From Scenedesmus sp. ARA3 (taxonomy: Eukaryota > Chlorophyta > Chlorophyceae > Sphaeropleales > Scenedesmaceae): a DNA stretch of 54,476 nucleotides. Below the pieces are notes generated by a model. The model was not told the DNA's origin. It worked only from the letters and a program-made list of their open reading frames with translations, and did not search any database. The position numbers and the translations under genes were made by a program. The stretch is taken from positions 1 through 54,476 of the forward strand of contig RWJK01001584.1 in assembly GCA_004335835.1 (NCBI GenBank), read 5' to 3'. Of the stretch, positions 11,333 to 22,562 are shown one piece after another (positions within the stretch are counted from its first letter, which is position 1; every line of letters begins with the position of its first letter).

Positions 11333-12096
11333 TACCAGGGCCCCCGAAGATGCAGCAGCTGCAGCAGCAAACGTATCCTGCACCACCTAGTGCACCACCT
11401 AGTGTCCCGCCCGGTGGAGCACCAATGCAGACCCACCCTGCTTCAGGCTTGCAGGAAATGCGCAATGACAACAGCAGCAGTGCAGCAGCACCCAAGCGCA
11501 AAGGGCGCAGTAGATGGGATACTGCTGAACCGCCTAACAAGCAGCAGCAGCAGCAGCAGCAGCAGCAGGTGCGTCCACCTGCACCACCGCAGCATGGGCT
11601 GCCACCGCCCATGCTGCAGCAGCAGCCGCAGCAGCAGCCGGTGCTGCTCCCTGTGCCGCACTTGTTGCAGCAGCACACCCCGCAGCTCATGCTACACCCG
11701 CTGCAGCAGCAGCCACTTCAGCAGCAGCAGCAGCCGCTGCAGCAGGGAAAAGGCCACGAGCACATCCCAGTGCTGCAGCTAGGGCAGCAGCTAAGCCCTG
11801 CAGGCGGTGTGCTGGTGCTTGATCGCCTGGATGTGCCAAAGCCAGCAGCTACTCCACCCCCGCAACAGCAGCAGCAGCAGCTGATGATGATGATGCATGG
11901 TGGTCTAGGGAACAGCAGCATGCCTCCTAGCATGCTTGGAGCTGCTGCTGTTCTGCCTCCTGGGCCGCCACCATCTGCCCCAGGCAGTACAGGTGGCGGT
12001 GCACCAATGCAGCCACCAGCAGCAGCAGCAGCAGCAGCTGCTGCAGCAGCGGCGGCGGCTGTGGGCGCAGTACCTGCACTTCCGCCGGGCAGCATA

Positions 12097-12136
<40 letters not shown>

Positions 12137-12303
12137 CAGCAGGGCCTATCCTAGTACCCATGGGACAAAGCCATCCGCATGTCCCCATGGCAGCAGCAGC
12201 AGCAGGTGGCAGCACTCTTGCGCCCCCGCATCCACCACCTGCCGCACCTCAGCAGCAGCAGCAAGTGGTAGTGCTTGGGCCAGTGCCCCCACAAGCTCCA
12301 GCA

Positions 12304-12347
<44 letters not shown>

Positions 12348-14096
12348 GGGTGTGGGTGGGGCGCCCACTGGCGTGATGATGCCCCCTGTGTCACATTTGC
12401 TGCAGTCTGCAGCTGGCAACTTGCAGGTGGGCTGCTGCAATGTTTACTTGTGTGGTGCGCTTTGCATTTTGGAGCTGCAGGTCTGGTGTCACTTACATGG
12501 GCGCTGAGCTTGGGCGATGTGTGAAGGAGCTGGCAGAGATCATACCTGTTTATATGCCCCCCGCTCAAATACGTCTGTGGCAGAGCAGCTGTGCTGCTGG
12601 TTGCTGTGTTGCAACCTTTCTGACAGACAAGTGCTCTTGGTTGTTCAGCTTTTGCTAAGCCCTGCTGCCACCTTGTGCTCCCCTGCAGCCCTGCGCTGCT
12701 GCAGCAGCAGAACATGCTCAGCCTGCTGCAGCACGCTGTCAGCCAATACCAGACTAACAACTGCGTCCCTGCTGTGCTGCCACTTTTTCCATGTTCTGAC
12801 CCGCTGCTGGTGCAACAGAACCTGCTCAGCCTGCTGCAGCATCTGGCCGGCCAGCAGCAAGCAGCGCGCCTGCCTAACCTCACCGCACCAGATGCAGTGC
12901 AGGCGGCCGAGATGCTGGCAGCAGCAGCGCAGCAGCCAGAGCAGCTGCAGCGGTTGCAGTGCCAGGCAGACAGACAGCAGCAGCAGCAGCAGCAGCAGCA
13001 GCTGAAGCAGCACGCTGGCGTGCAGTTTCTGTGTGAGTGGCTGGCAAGGGTGCTATCAGAGGTTGAGGCTGCGCAGCAGCTGCAGCTGCTGGAGTGCCTT
13101 GCTGCTGTGGCGCAAGCTGGGCTAGGTGAGTGTCTGGGGCAATTGTGGGTGTGTTTGTGTGTGCATGAATCATGTTGAGGCAGGATGCTTAGCCAGCATG
13201 TGGTAGGAACGTTTTTGCATTCTGGTCTGGGCATGACATTCTGGTCTAGCGCATGGCATTCTCGTCTGGGCATGGAGCAGCGTGCTATGTGGTGTGCAGT
13301 GCTGGGGCGTGATTCTGTGCAAGTGGCTAGCAAAGGTGCTGCCAGAGGTGGAGGTTCCGCAGCAGCTGCAGCTGCTGGAGTGCTTGGCTGCAATGGCGCA
13401 AGCTGGGCTAGGTGAGCGTGAGACGCAGGCGTGTGCGTAGCTCATCTGCTGGCAGTTTACCCAAGCGCCTGCGCAGTTAAAGGCCAATATAGCCTACCCT
13501 TCAGCACCAACAGCAAGTCAATGCCCAGCCTTTGTGCTTTTATCCCTTTGCCGCAGGTCCCATCCCCAAGGCCCTCATAAACGCGCTGCTCACATCTCTT
13601 GAAAGCTGCGGCACGCGCTCTAGCTTCCACAGCAAGCAAATGCATACACTGTGTGCCTTACCTCCCTTTGCTGCAGGTCCCATCCCTAAGCCCCTCGGAG
13701 AAGCGCTGCTCACATCTCTCAAATGCAGCGGCACATGCTTCAGCACCCACAGCAATTGAGCGCATACACTTTGCGCCTCTGTGTGCCTTTGCCGCAGGTC
13801 CCATCCACAAAAGCCTCATAGAAGCGCTGCTGACAAATCTAACAGACTCCGGCCTCTTCAAGCAGCAGCCAGACTCCTTCCTCGTGGCAGCAGCAGCACT
13901 GGTAGGCCTCGCCGAGGGCGGCGCGGCAGCAGCAGCAGCAGCAGGTGTGGCGCTGCTGCTGGCAGAGCCATTGCTCAAAAGGTTGCATAAGGAGGATGCT
14001 GATGCAGGGGCAAGGCTGCTGCTGGAGGCGCTGATAGGGCTGCATGAGGCTGGGGTTGTGCTGCAGCAGAAGGTGCAGGATGTGGTGTCAAAGGTG

Positions 14097-14127
<31 letters not shown>

Positions 14128-14411
14128 GGTTCTTGTATAGATTCAGTGGGTGCTGCGGTTTGATTGCTGATGGGGCTGCATGAGGCGGGGGTTGTGCTGC
14201 CGCAGAAGGTGCAGGATGTGGTGTCAAAGGTGAGCAGCAGCAGTAGCAGCAGCAGCGACTCAGCAACCTTCATTGATGACATGGTTAGACCCACAGGCTG
14301 GCATTCGCACCTGCCACACATCTCAATTATCTCATGTGCAATGCTCTGAAGTTGGATCCCTTCCTGCAAGCTGCAGTGGCCGTGATTAGCAAAACGCAAC
14401 AAATGCTGCTG

Positions 14412-14458
<47 letters not shown>

Positions 14459-15475
14459 GCTGCCGCTGCACTCCCCTACCTGTACTAACAGGTGCTGCAG
14501 GACACCCTCCCACGCTTCAGCCCCCCTCAGCTGGCTGCACTGCTGGCCTGCCATGCCCGGCTGGGCCTCGCTGCTGCATCATATGCAAAGCTGCTGCGCA
14601 AGACAGCAGCGGAGTACTTGAGGAGGCCTGTGGCTGCTGCTGGCGTGGATCTGCTGCTTGGGGTGCTGACTGGGCTGGCTGCTGGTGGCGCTGCAAGCGT
14701 GAAGGAGCTGCCTCCGCAGCTGCTGGCAAAGTGAGTGTCTTGAGCATGTTTTGATTCTTGGAGTGGGTTTGGTTTTGTTTAGGCAGTTGCTGCTGTGGGC
14801 TGAGTGAGACGCAGCTGCCTCTGCAGCTGCAAGCGTCGTACAGTCTGTTTGCATCGCATTGTTCTGATTGGGCGGCAGAGTACCTGCGGAGGCCTGTGGC
14901 TGCTGCTGGCGTGGAGCTGCTGCTCGGGGTGCTGACTGGGCTGGCTGCTGGTGGCGCTGCAAGCATCAAAGAGCTGCCTCCTCTCAACAGCACCTGACTG
15001 TGCCTGCTTCTTCACACCCTGCAGGCTGTGCGACGAGCTGCAGCCGCTGCTGGCCAGCTGCGCCCCCGCCCAGCTGCTGCAGGCCTGCAGCGTGCTCGCG
15101 CAGCTGGGCTGCCTGCGCGCCAACTCCCCGAAGCAGCAGCAGCTCGTGGACCAGCTGCAGCAGCAGCTAACTGCGCGGCGGCTGCAGCTGCCAGTCTGGC
15201 TGGCGCTGCCTGAGCTGCAAAAAGAGCTCCAGGACCTGTCAGGCCAGCAGCAGCAGCATCAGGCTGGCCTGACCAGCCTGATCAAGGGCCTGACAGCGCT
15301 GCAAGCTAGCCAGGGGCAGGCCCTGCAGGAAGCACTGAAAAGTGAGCCATTAGCAGTGCTGAAGCTTGCCGCGGGGCTGCAGCAGCAGGGGAAGTTTGAG
15401 GGTGTGGTAGCGGAGCAGCTGCCGGCTGCCATCCAGCAGCTGTGTGCTACAGAAAGCCCTGCAGACGCCAGCGAT

Positions 15476-15519
<44 letters not shown>

Positions 15520-18500
15520 TGATGAGAAGCTGCAGCAGGCTCTGGGCGAGCTGAGTCCTGCAGATGTGGCTGCAGTGGTGCAGCTGGTCATTCAGCAGCA
15601 CCCAGATCCCAATGCAGGTTGTGGACCACCACCAGCAGCAGCAGCAGCAGCAGCAGCAGAGGATGGGGCTTCAGGTGTGTCCCCAGGTGCCGCGGTAGCG
15701 CTGCTGCTGCAGGCCTTGCTGGATACAGAAGTGCTGCTACACAAGCCGCTGCCGCCGTCTGTCGCAGCTGCTGCAACGCAGCAGGAGCAGCAGCAGACGG
15801 CTGCTGCGCCGCCGCCGCCACCACCACCCTCAGCAGCAGCAGCAGCAGCAGCAGGGGGTGCTGCGCCGCCGCCTCCCCCTCCTCCTCCACCTTCAGGAGC
15901 TGCAGGTTTGCAGGAAGCAGCAGCAGCAGCAGCAGCGCCACCACCACCACCCTCAGGGGACGCTGCAGAAGCTGCAGGCACTGAAGCAGCAGCAGCAGCG
16001 GCAGCAGCAGCGGCGCCTGCTTTGGCGCCTGTTGTGTTTGCTGAGGCTGACTGGGAGGCGCTGGCGCAGCTGCTGCATGCGTGTGTGCATTGGTACGCGC
16101 CTGGGGAGCTGCCGCAGCAGCTGGTGCAGCTGGTTGTGGAGGTGAGCCGCATGCATCGCTGCTTCTCTCGTTTGCTTCTGTGTGATTTCTGTGGTGTCAC
16201 TGAGAGTCGCACAGTTGTTTACGTTGGCAATAATTGATTTTACACGTCTGCGTCTTCACTGCCGTCACCACCTCGCAGGTGGCTGAGAGCCAGGTGGCAG
16301 CGGGTGGCGTGTTTACCTGCAGTGCTGCCGCAGCTGTGGGGCTGGCTGTGGCTGGCGCGCTGTCCGCTGTGGCAGGATTTGTCGCTCACCATTCTTCACA
16401 CTCATCCCTCTTTGTGATCTCTTGCAGGTGGTTGAGAGCCACGTGGCAGTGGGCGGCGTGTTTGCCTGCAGTGCCGGCTCTGCTGTGCAGCTGCTGTGGG
16501 GGCTGGCTGTGGCTGGCGGCCTTTAAACTTCTGTTGCATGATTGCTGACCCACCCTACTTGCGCTCCGCTTTAATGTGCGCATGCAGATGGTGGAGAGCC
16601 AGGTGGCAGCGGGTGGTGTGTTTGCCTGCAGTGCTGCCGCAGCTGTGCAGCTGCTGTGGGGCCTGGCTGTGGCTGGTGCGCTGTGCTTTGTTTCAGGAAT
16701 TGTGGCTCATCTTTCTTCACACTCCTCGCTCTTTGTGCTCTCTTGCAGGTGGTTGAGAGCCAGGTGGCAAGCGGCGGCGTGGTTTCCAGCAGAAACAAAC
16801 AGTCATCAGACATAAATCTACCGCGCATGCTTTTGTTGTCACTGCAACCTTGCAGGTGGTGGAGAGCCAGGTGGCAGTGGGTGGTGTGTTTGCCTGCAGC
16901 GCCAGCTCAGCGGTGCAGCTGCTGTGGGGCCTGGCTGTGGCTGGCGGGCTGATGCTGGAGCTGTGGGATGCGATGGCAGTTGCGCTGGACAAGCCGGAAG
17001 TGGGGCTGCAGCAGACACAGCTAACAAAGGTGGGTTGCGACTGTGCTGATCTGGNGGGGGGTATCACGCAATCGCATCAGCCTAGCATGCACTGTTGAAG
17101 GCAGGTGAGGGTATGTGTTGCTGATGCAATCATGCTGTGGCGGTGGCTGGCGGGCTGATGCTGGAGCTGTGGGAGCCATGGCTGTTGCTTTGGATGAGCC
17201 GGAAGTGGGGCTGCAGCAGTTTCAGCTAATGCAGGTGTGCGTGTGGCGCGGGGGCAGGGGCGGATTGGGGTGGGGGCAGGGGCAAGGGCGGGAGCGTGCT
17301 CCGGTGCATTCACCTACGCACCTGTCTTGTATGTGCTTGTACAGATGCATGTTTGGACATGTGCGCGTGCTTGTGCGTGTGCTTGTGTGTGTCTGTGGAT
17401 GTACGCGCGCACGTGTGGGCGTGTGTGCGCCCGTGTTTGTGCCTGTGCATGTACGCGCGTGCATGTGTGTGCGCGTGTTTGTGCCTGTGCATGTATGCGC
17501 GTGCATGTGTGTGCGCGTGTTTTTCGCCTGTGCATGTACGCACATACGTGTTTGCGCGCGTGGTTTTCTGCCTGTGCATGGACGCGCGTGCGTGCCTGTG
17601 CCTGTGCACGCACACGTGTCTGTGTGCGTGTGTGCGGCCGGGCAGGTGCGTGTGCCCTTGCTTGTGCAATTGCTTGCGCCTCTGTTTGTGCGCGCACATG
17701 AGTGTGCGCGCGTGTGCGTGTGCGTGTGCATCTGCATGCGTTGACGTGCATGGGTGTGCTTGTTTGTATGCTTGTACAGCTGTGCCTGAGTGTGCCTGTG
17801 CATCTACCCGCGTGCGCGTGCCTGTATGTGCACACCCTGTACTGCGTGCTTGTGTCTCTCTCGCTGGTGTTTGAGGTGCACTGCTTGGTGGTTCTTGTTG
17901 TGAATCAGTGTTGTCTTGGCGCGTAACCTCTAACAGTTCTTTGCATCGGCGGGCGTCCTCCTTGGCCTTATTTGCACGATCCGCTTACGCCGCGCTGCAC
18001 TGTACTGCCCACAGGCGTTTGAAGCGTACTGCCTTGTAGTGCTACGCATCGGCGGCCCAGTGCAGCGCCCCGTGCCTGGTCGTTCTGCGCTTTCTCATTG
18101 CCACTGCTGCTGCCTACACTCTGCACTGCCGCGCGTGCCTATGCAGGTGTTTGAGGCGTACTGTCTGGTAGTGCAGCTCATCGGTGGGCTCTCCCCTCAT
18201 TTGTGTTTGCGTGATCACGTCAACCCTGCTGCTACCACTGTACTGCCTGCAGGTCTTTGAGGCGTACTGCCTTGTAGTGCTGCGCATCGGCGGCCTAGTG
18301 CAGCGCCCCGTGCCTGGCAGTTCTGCGCTGTCTCATCCCCGCTGCCGCCCACTCCTTGCACTGCCGCGCGTTGCCTATGCAGGTGTTTGAAGCCTACTGC
18401 CTGGTTGTGCTGCGCATCGGCGGCCCAGTACATCGCCCCGTGCCTGCAGGCCAGCTGGCAGCAGCAGGCGAGGCGTTCTGGGCTGGTGTGGTGGCCCCAG

Positions 18501-19591
18501 CAGCAGCAGCCAGGACGCAGCTGCAGCAGGCGCTGGCGGCTGCCGGGCTGCTGCCGCAGGGCAGGGGGCTCACGCAGCCTGGTGATGGCCACTTGCTGCT
18601 GTTTGATGCCGTCGCACATGGTGAGTAGCTGATGATTGTAACAGGCTGCAGTTTGTATCAGGTTAGGCGTTGCCGCAGGGCAGGGGCCTTACGCAACCTG
18701 GTGATGGCCACTTGCTGCTGTTTGATGTCGTCATGCCTGGTGAGTAAATGCAAATTTATTGCGTGCATCGAGGCTGCAGTTTGTGTTACGCTAGGCATTG
18801 GATGCCAAGGTGCCGTTCCATAAAGACGTAGGGCTGTGCTGTGTGTGGCTTTAGATGGTTTTACTGCTCTGCAGCTGTCAACACAAGATGTCTGCCGTGC
18901 AAGCAGCTCGCTATCATGGTGTGCTGCCGCTGTGCTGCCTGCATGCACATACGAACCTATCTGCCTTGGAGTTGTGTCTGGTTGGACATATGAACCTCAA
19001 TTTCTGCTGTTTTGCATCTCCTGTTTTGACTGCTGCAGGCTCCCAGCAGGCCTGGGTGACATGTGGCAGCCGCTCACCCCTCGTCTGCGCAGCAGCAGAG
19101 CTGCTGCTGGCACGCTACGGCTGGGTGCTGCTGCAGGTCTCAGCAGCACAGCTGAACCCTAGCAGCACAGCAGGCTTCAACCCTGCCAGCTGCGGGCCGC
19201 TGCTGCAGCAGCTCTCGCAAGTTGGGCAGCTACTGCCTCGGCTTGCTGCGCTGCTGGACGCACACAAGCAGCAGCAGCAGCAGCCGGGCCAGCAGCAGCA
19301 GCAGCAGGGTGGCATGCTGCCAGATGCTGCGTCGATTGCTGGTTTGTCGAAGCTTGTGGCACACCTAAAAGGCTCAATCAGGCAAGGCACCTTAATGGCT
19401 GCCCTGCCGCCAGCACAGATGGCCACGCTGCGGCAGATTGCTGATATGTATACGGGGCAAGTTGAGCAGCCGCAGCCGCCGCAGCTGCTGTTTGGGGTAG
19501 CGCGCGTGCAGCGCCTGCAGCAGCGCGAGGAGGAAGCAGCAGCTGCAGCAGCAGCAGCTGAAGCTGCTGCTGGCGAGGCAGAGGGTGAAGA

Positions 19592-19624
<33 letters not shown>

Positions 19625-21950
19625 GGAGGATGAGTTTGATGCTAACACAATGGATGCCCAGGAGCTGTTTGTGCATAACAGGGTGTGGCTGACAGTGGAA
19701 GACCCTTGGTGGTTCTGCCAGCGGCTGCTGGTGCAGCCAGTCGACTCACCAGCTGCTGCTGCTGCTGCTGGTTTGGCAGCAGCAGGCACAGCTGCAACTG
19801 CTGCTGCAGCTGCAGCAGATGGTGCTGGTCAGCTGACAGGCGAGGCACTTAAGTCAGCAAAGGCAGCAGCAGCTGCGGCTCTGGTTGTGCGTGCACAGTG
19901 GCAGAAGCAGGAAGCGGAGGCAGCTGCAGCAGAGGCAGCTGCGCGAGCAGCAGCCGGCCTACCTTCACTAGAAGAAGAGGCGGCAGCAGCAGCAGCATTG
20001 CATGAGGCGCAGCAGCAGCTTCTGCAGCGCGGCCGCAGCTTGGAGCGCCCTGCGAAGCGGCAGCGGCATTGGCGCATGTCTCGCAGCCGCAGCCGCAGCC
20101 GCTCTGTCAGCAGCGGCGTCAGCAGCGGCACGTTTGGCGGTTACAATGAGGGCGGAAGGGATGCGAGCGTTGACGGCGGCAGCAGCAGCAGCAGGGGTGG
20201 CAGGGGCAGCGATGATGAGGAGGGTGCTCTCAGCACAGATGATGAGGAAGGAGAGGTCGGGGCAGGGCGGCCTTATTCCTTCCAAAGTCCCCGCAGGCCG
20301 CGCAGCAGCAGAGCAGATAGGGCAGAGCCGCGGGCTATGCCTGTAGGGTTTGCAGGCCGTGGTGCATTCTCTACTGCTGCTGAAGCGCAGCCAGCAGCGA
20401 GAGATGTGAAGCTGCAGCGGGGCCGGCAGCAGCTGCGGCGAGGCAGCAGGAGCCGCAGCAGAAGCAGCAGCAGGGAGCGGCGTTGGAGAGGGCGGCGCGG
20501 CAGTCGGTATGAGGCGCGCGGTAGGGGCAGCAGCAGGAGCAAAAGCAGGAGCAGAAGCAGAAGCAGGTTACCGCTGGCTAGGAGGCGGCGGGGCAAGAGG
20601 CCTGCTTCTGAATCTGCCTCTCCTCCTCGTAAAAAGGGAGAAGCTGGTTCTAGAGCCACTGCTGCTGCTGCTGCTGGGATGGATGAAAGTGCTGCTGCAA
20701 ATCACAAAATCCAGCAGCAACAGCAGACGGCTCTGCAGCAGCAGTGGGCCTTGCGGCAGCAGATGCTGCAGCAGCAGCAGCAGCTCCAGCAGTTGCAGCA
20801 GCAGCAGTGGCTGCAGGCCCTGGCAAGTATGCAGGCAGCAGCAGCACCAGCTGCTGCTGAGTCAGCAGCACCTGGCCAGCAGGAGCAGCAGCAGCCACAG
20901 GCACAGCAGCAAGGCCAGGATGATGCAGCAGCAGCAGCAGCAGGAGAGGAGCAGATCCCTGCTTGGGTGTTTGCTGCTGCCCCTTGGATGTCACGCTTCG
21001 ATCACATGCCGCGTGCACAGGCCTACCTCGGCCGCTTGGTGCGGACTCACCTGCTTCCCCCAGGGGAGCTTCATGAGAGTGGGCTGTCTGCTGCTCTGCA
21101 GCTGCCTGAAGACACCCTGCTGCTTGCACTGGCAGAGCTGGCTGAATCCCTCACAGAGAAGAAGGCAAAAGATAAGGCAGCGAAAGCAGCAGCAGCAGAG
21201 GCCGCAGCAGCCGGCAAGCCTGCAAAGAAGGCAGAAAAGAAGAACCCGCACAAAGGCGAGGTTAACGGCAAGCTCGTGGTCAACTGCCGCAAGCACGGCG
21301 CAGCGCTGCCAACTAAAGTAGAGAGGGAAGCAGCAGTAATGATAGCACAGGCTGGTGGGTACGGGCTTGGCGGCTTGTCTGCTGCAAGCCTTGTCAGCGG
21401 CTATGGCCCAGGGTATGGCAACTGGAACGCATATGCAGCGGCAGCTCGGGCCGGCGGCGCTGCTGCTGCTGCTGCTGCTGCTGCAGGTGGCGGTGCTGCT
21501 GCTGGGGTGGGTGGGGTGGCAGGTGCTGCTGCTGCTGCTGCTGCTGCTGCGGGTGGGCATGCTGCAGGCACTGGCATAGGCTACATGTATGTGAATGGTA
21601 TGCTAGTGCCGGTAGCAACCACTGCAGCTGGGTATGCCCTGGGGGCAATGGCTGCTGGAGCTGCTGCTGCTGGTGCTAGCAGCAGCGGCGGTGCTGCTGG
21701 CAGCAAGGCTGCCGGGAAAGCCAAGAAGCCAGCTGCCGCTGCTGGGGGTAAGGCTGGTAAGGGTAAGGCTGGTAAGCCTGGTGGCGGCACTGCTGCTGCT
21801 GCTGCTGCTGCTGCTGGTGGTGGTGAGGCAGCAGCAGAGGGAACCAAGGCTGGTAAGAAGGGCGGCAAGGCCATGTCTGCGTACTGGCAGGCGCTGTGCA
21901 GTGGGCTTGAGGCAGATGGGGAGACATTCTCCGACGTAGATGAGGGATGA
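10915..21950 (+). CDS. 2264-aa Gln/Ala-rich protein with RS region, function unknown
   Basis: Exons: 10915-12426, 12819-13125, 13798-14093, 14492-14730, 15025-16141, 16856-17029, 18383-18620, 19039-21950; all phases close. The ATG at 10915 opens the long ORF, but an upstream start is possible. N-terminal ~500 aa are Q/P/A-rich with a KRKGRSRWDT motif like those near the N-termini of some splicing factors. Residues ~505-1300 are Leu-rich helical segments (LLSLLQHLAG, LQLLECLAAVAQAGLG, VQLLWGLAVAGGL) that look like an alpha-solenoid, faintly like RAP/OPR-type organelle RNA proteins. Then come acidic and A-rich linkers, a clear RS/SR stretch (SRSRSRSRS, about 20085-20580), a Q-rich block, an unidentified helical domain (WVFAAAPWMSRFDHMPRAQ, LGRLVRTHLLPPGELHESGL), a Lys-rich segment and a G/A-rich tail. 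RNA processing in the nucleus is a guess from the RS region. One N occurs at 17055 in an intron. Confidence 0.75.
12711..12745 (+). repeat. 5'-partial copy of exon 2 of the Gln-rich gene
   Basis: Encodes NMLSLLQHAV after a CAG, matching NLLSLLQHLAG at the true exon start 12819. Joining exon 1 to 12819 keeps the correct downstream phase. Confidence 0.75.
13309..13411 (+). repeat. 3'-partial copy of exon 2 of the Gln-rich gene
   Basis: LCKWLAKVLPEVEVPQQLQL and LECLAAMAQAGLG repeat the end of exon 12819-13125, in frame with a good GTGAGC donor. A usable alternative donor copy. Confidence 0.85.
13557..13738 (+). repeat. Two 5'-partial copies of exon 3 of the Gln-rich gene
   Basis: Copies at 13557 and 13677 begin GPIPKALINALLTSL and GPIPKPLGEALLTSL, each after a CCGCAG or CTGCAG acceptor. 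The intact exon starts at 13798 (GPIHKSLIEALLTNL). Spacing is about 120 bp. Confidence 0.9.
14171..14229 (+). repeat. 3'-partial copy of exon 3 of the Gln-rich gene
   Basis: GLHEAGVVLPQKVQDVVSK repeats the exon end at 14093, again followed by GTGAGCAGCAGC. One substitution at protein level. Confidence 0.9.
14401..14460 (+). repeat. (CTG)n tract upstream of exon 4 acceptor
   Basis: About 17 CTG units end some 30 nt before the acceptor at 14489-14491. The same intron has (CAG)n just after its donor (about 14097-14128), so the two are complementary in the transcript. Confidence 0.9.
14872..14997 (+). repeat. 3'-partial copy of exon 4 of the Gln-rich gene
   Basis: AAEYLRRPVAAAGVELLLG and TGLAAGGAASIKELPP repeat the end of exon 14492-14730, then run into a TGA. 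If spliced from here or retained it would truncate the protein. Confidence 0.85.
16279..16800 (+). repeat. Four 5'-partial copies of exon 6 of the Gln-rich gene
   Basis: Copies start at 16279, 16428, 16588 and 16749 after CAG acceptors and repeat VVESQVAAGGVFACSAAAA and, in the second and third, LLWGLAVAG. The intact exon is 16856-17029. Spacing is about 107-161 bp. Several are open for most of their length. Confidence 0.9.
17138..17235 (+). repeat. 3'-partial copy of exon 6 of the Gln-rich gene
   Basis: Repeats the segment from VAGGLMLEL to KPEVGLQQ with an indel, then GTGTGC in place of the GTGGGT donor. Lies downstream of the intact exon. Confidence 0.8.
17240..17830 (+). repeat. GT/GC alternating minisatellite in intron 6
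   Basis: Strongly alternating purine-pyrimidine DNA (TGTGCGCGTG, GTACGCGCGTG). The block GCCTGTGCAT recurs at 17441, 17483, 17526 and 17570, a 42-44 bp period. Long open frames here on both strands are low-complexity artefacts. Confidence 0.85.
17868..18345 (+). repeat. Four 5'-partial copies of exon 7 of the Gln-rich gene
   Basis: Copies at about 17868, 18015, 18147 and 18253 repeat VFEAYCLVVLRIGGPVQRPV with variation. The intact exon is 18383-18620. Each starts after an AG acceptor except the weakest, at 17868. Confidence 0.85.
18666..18739 (+). repeat. 3'-partial copy of exon 7 of the Gln-rich gene
   Basis: Repeats LPQGRGLTQPGDGHLLLFD at DNA level, with a frame change upstream, and keeps a GTGAGT donor. 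Lies downstream of exon 18383-18620. Confidence 0.85.
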
Positions 21951-22081
21951 GAAGGGTCCTGTGTTGTAGAGATCAGGGGTCAAGTAGACATGTTAAAGTG
22001 GCTATGCCAGAAGTGGCGGCTGCCTGTTGTGCTGCAGACGCTGCTGCTGGGGCTGCTTGGCGAGAGGTTTCTGTGCATGGA

Positions 22082-22199
22082 GTGCTTGTGTCAGCAGGCT
22101 GGTAAGAAGGGCGGCAAGGCCATGTCTGCGTACTGGCAGGCGCTGTGCAGCGGGCTTGAGGCGGATGGGGATACCTGCTCTGACGTAGATGAGGGATGA
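22082..22199 (+). repeat. 3'-partial copy of the last exon with intact stop
   Basis: AGKKGGKAMSAYWQALCSGL followed by EADGDTCSDVDEG and TGA repeats the C-terminus that ends at 21950, with two residue changes. Its upstream flank (22016-22075) recurs again at about 22383-22445, showing a further, older round. Confidence 0.9.
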
Positions 22200-22557
22200 G
22201 GAAGTGTTGCGCTGTAGGCGCTGCGTGTGCGGCTGCATCGCTTCAGTTTAGGTGTTTGCAGCAGGGGTTTGCTTGTAGTAGCAGCAGCATTGGGTGGGCA
22301 GAGGGGACAAGGGTACTACCCGGCAGCTGCAGCAGCTGCAGTGTGGTAGCCATGTCTGCGGTGATGTAGATGTCGTCAGCCAGCTGCTGCCTGCTATGCT
22401 GCATACTCTTCTGCTGGGGCTGCATGGCGAGAGGGGGTTATATGCAGGGAGTGCTTGTTGCAGCAGCTGGTGGGATAAGGGGATGAGGGTGCGGGTTGGC
22501 GGTGCATCTGCAGTGGGGAGGGTGGTGGTATGGGTAGCAGTAGGATGGACAGGGCAG

Positions 22558-22562
22558 TGTAA
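22558..22562 (+). terminator. Candidate TGTAA poly(A) signal
   Basis: TGTAA is the usual chlorophycean poly(A) signal. This one lies about 610 bp after the stop at 21950, beyond the duplicated C-terminal segment. Position fits, but other sites are possible. Confidence 0.4.

Noticed and set aside
12146..13393. 415-aa minus-strand ORF opposite the Gln-rich gene
   Set aside because: Composition is the complement of CAG/GCA repeats; no domain, and the plus-strand model is phase-consistent.
17222..17926. Five overlapping ORFs of 130-210 aa on both strands rich in Cys/Val or His/Thr
   Set aside because: They are translations of the GT/GC minisatellite in an intron.
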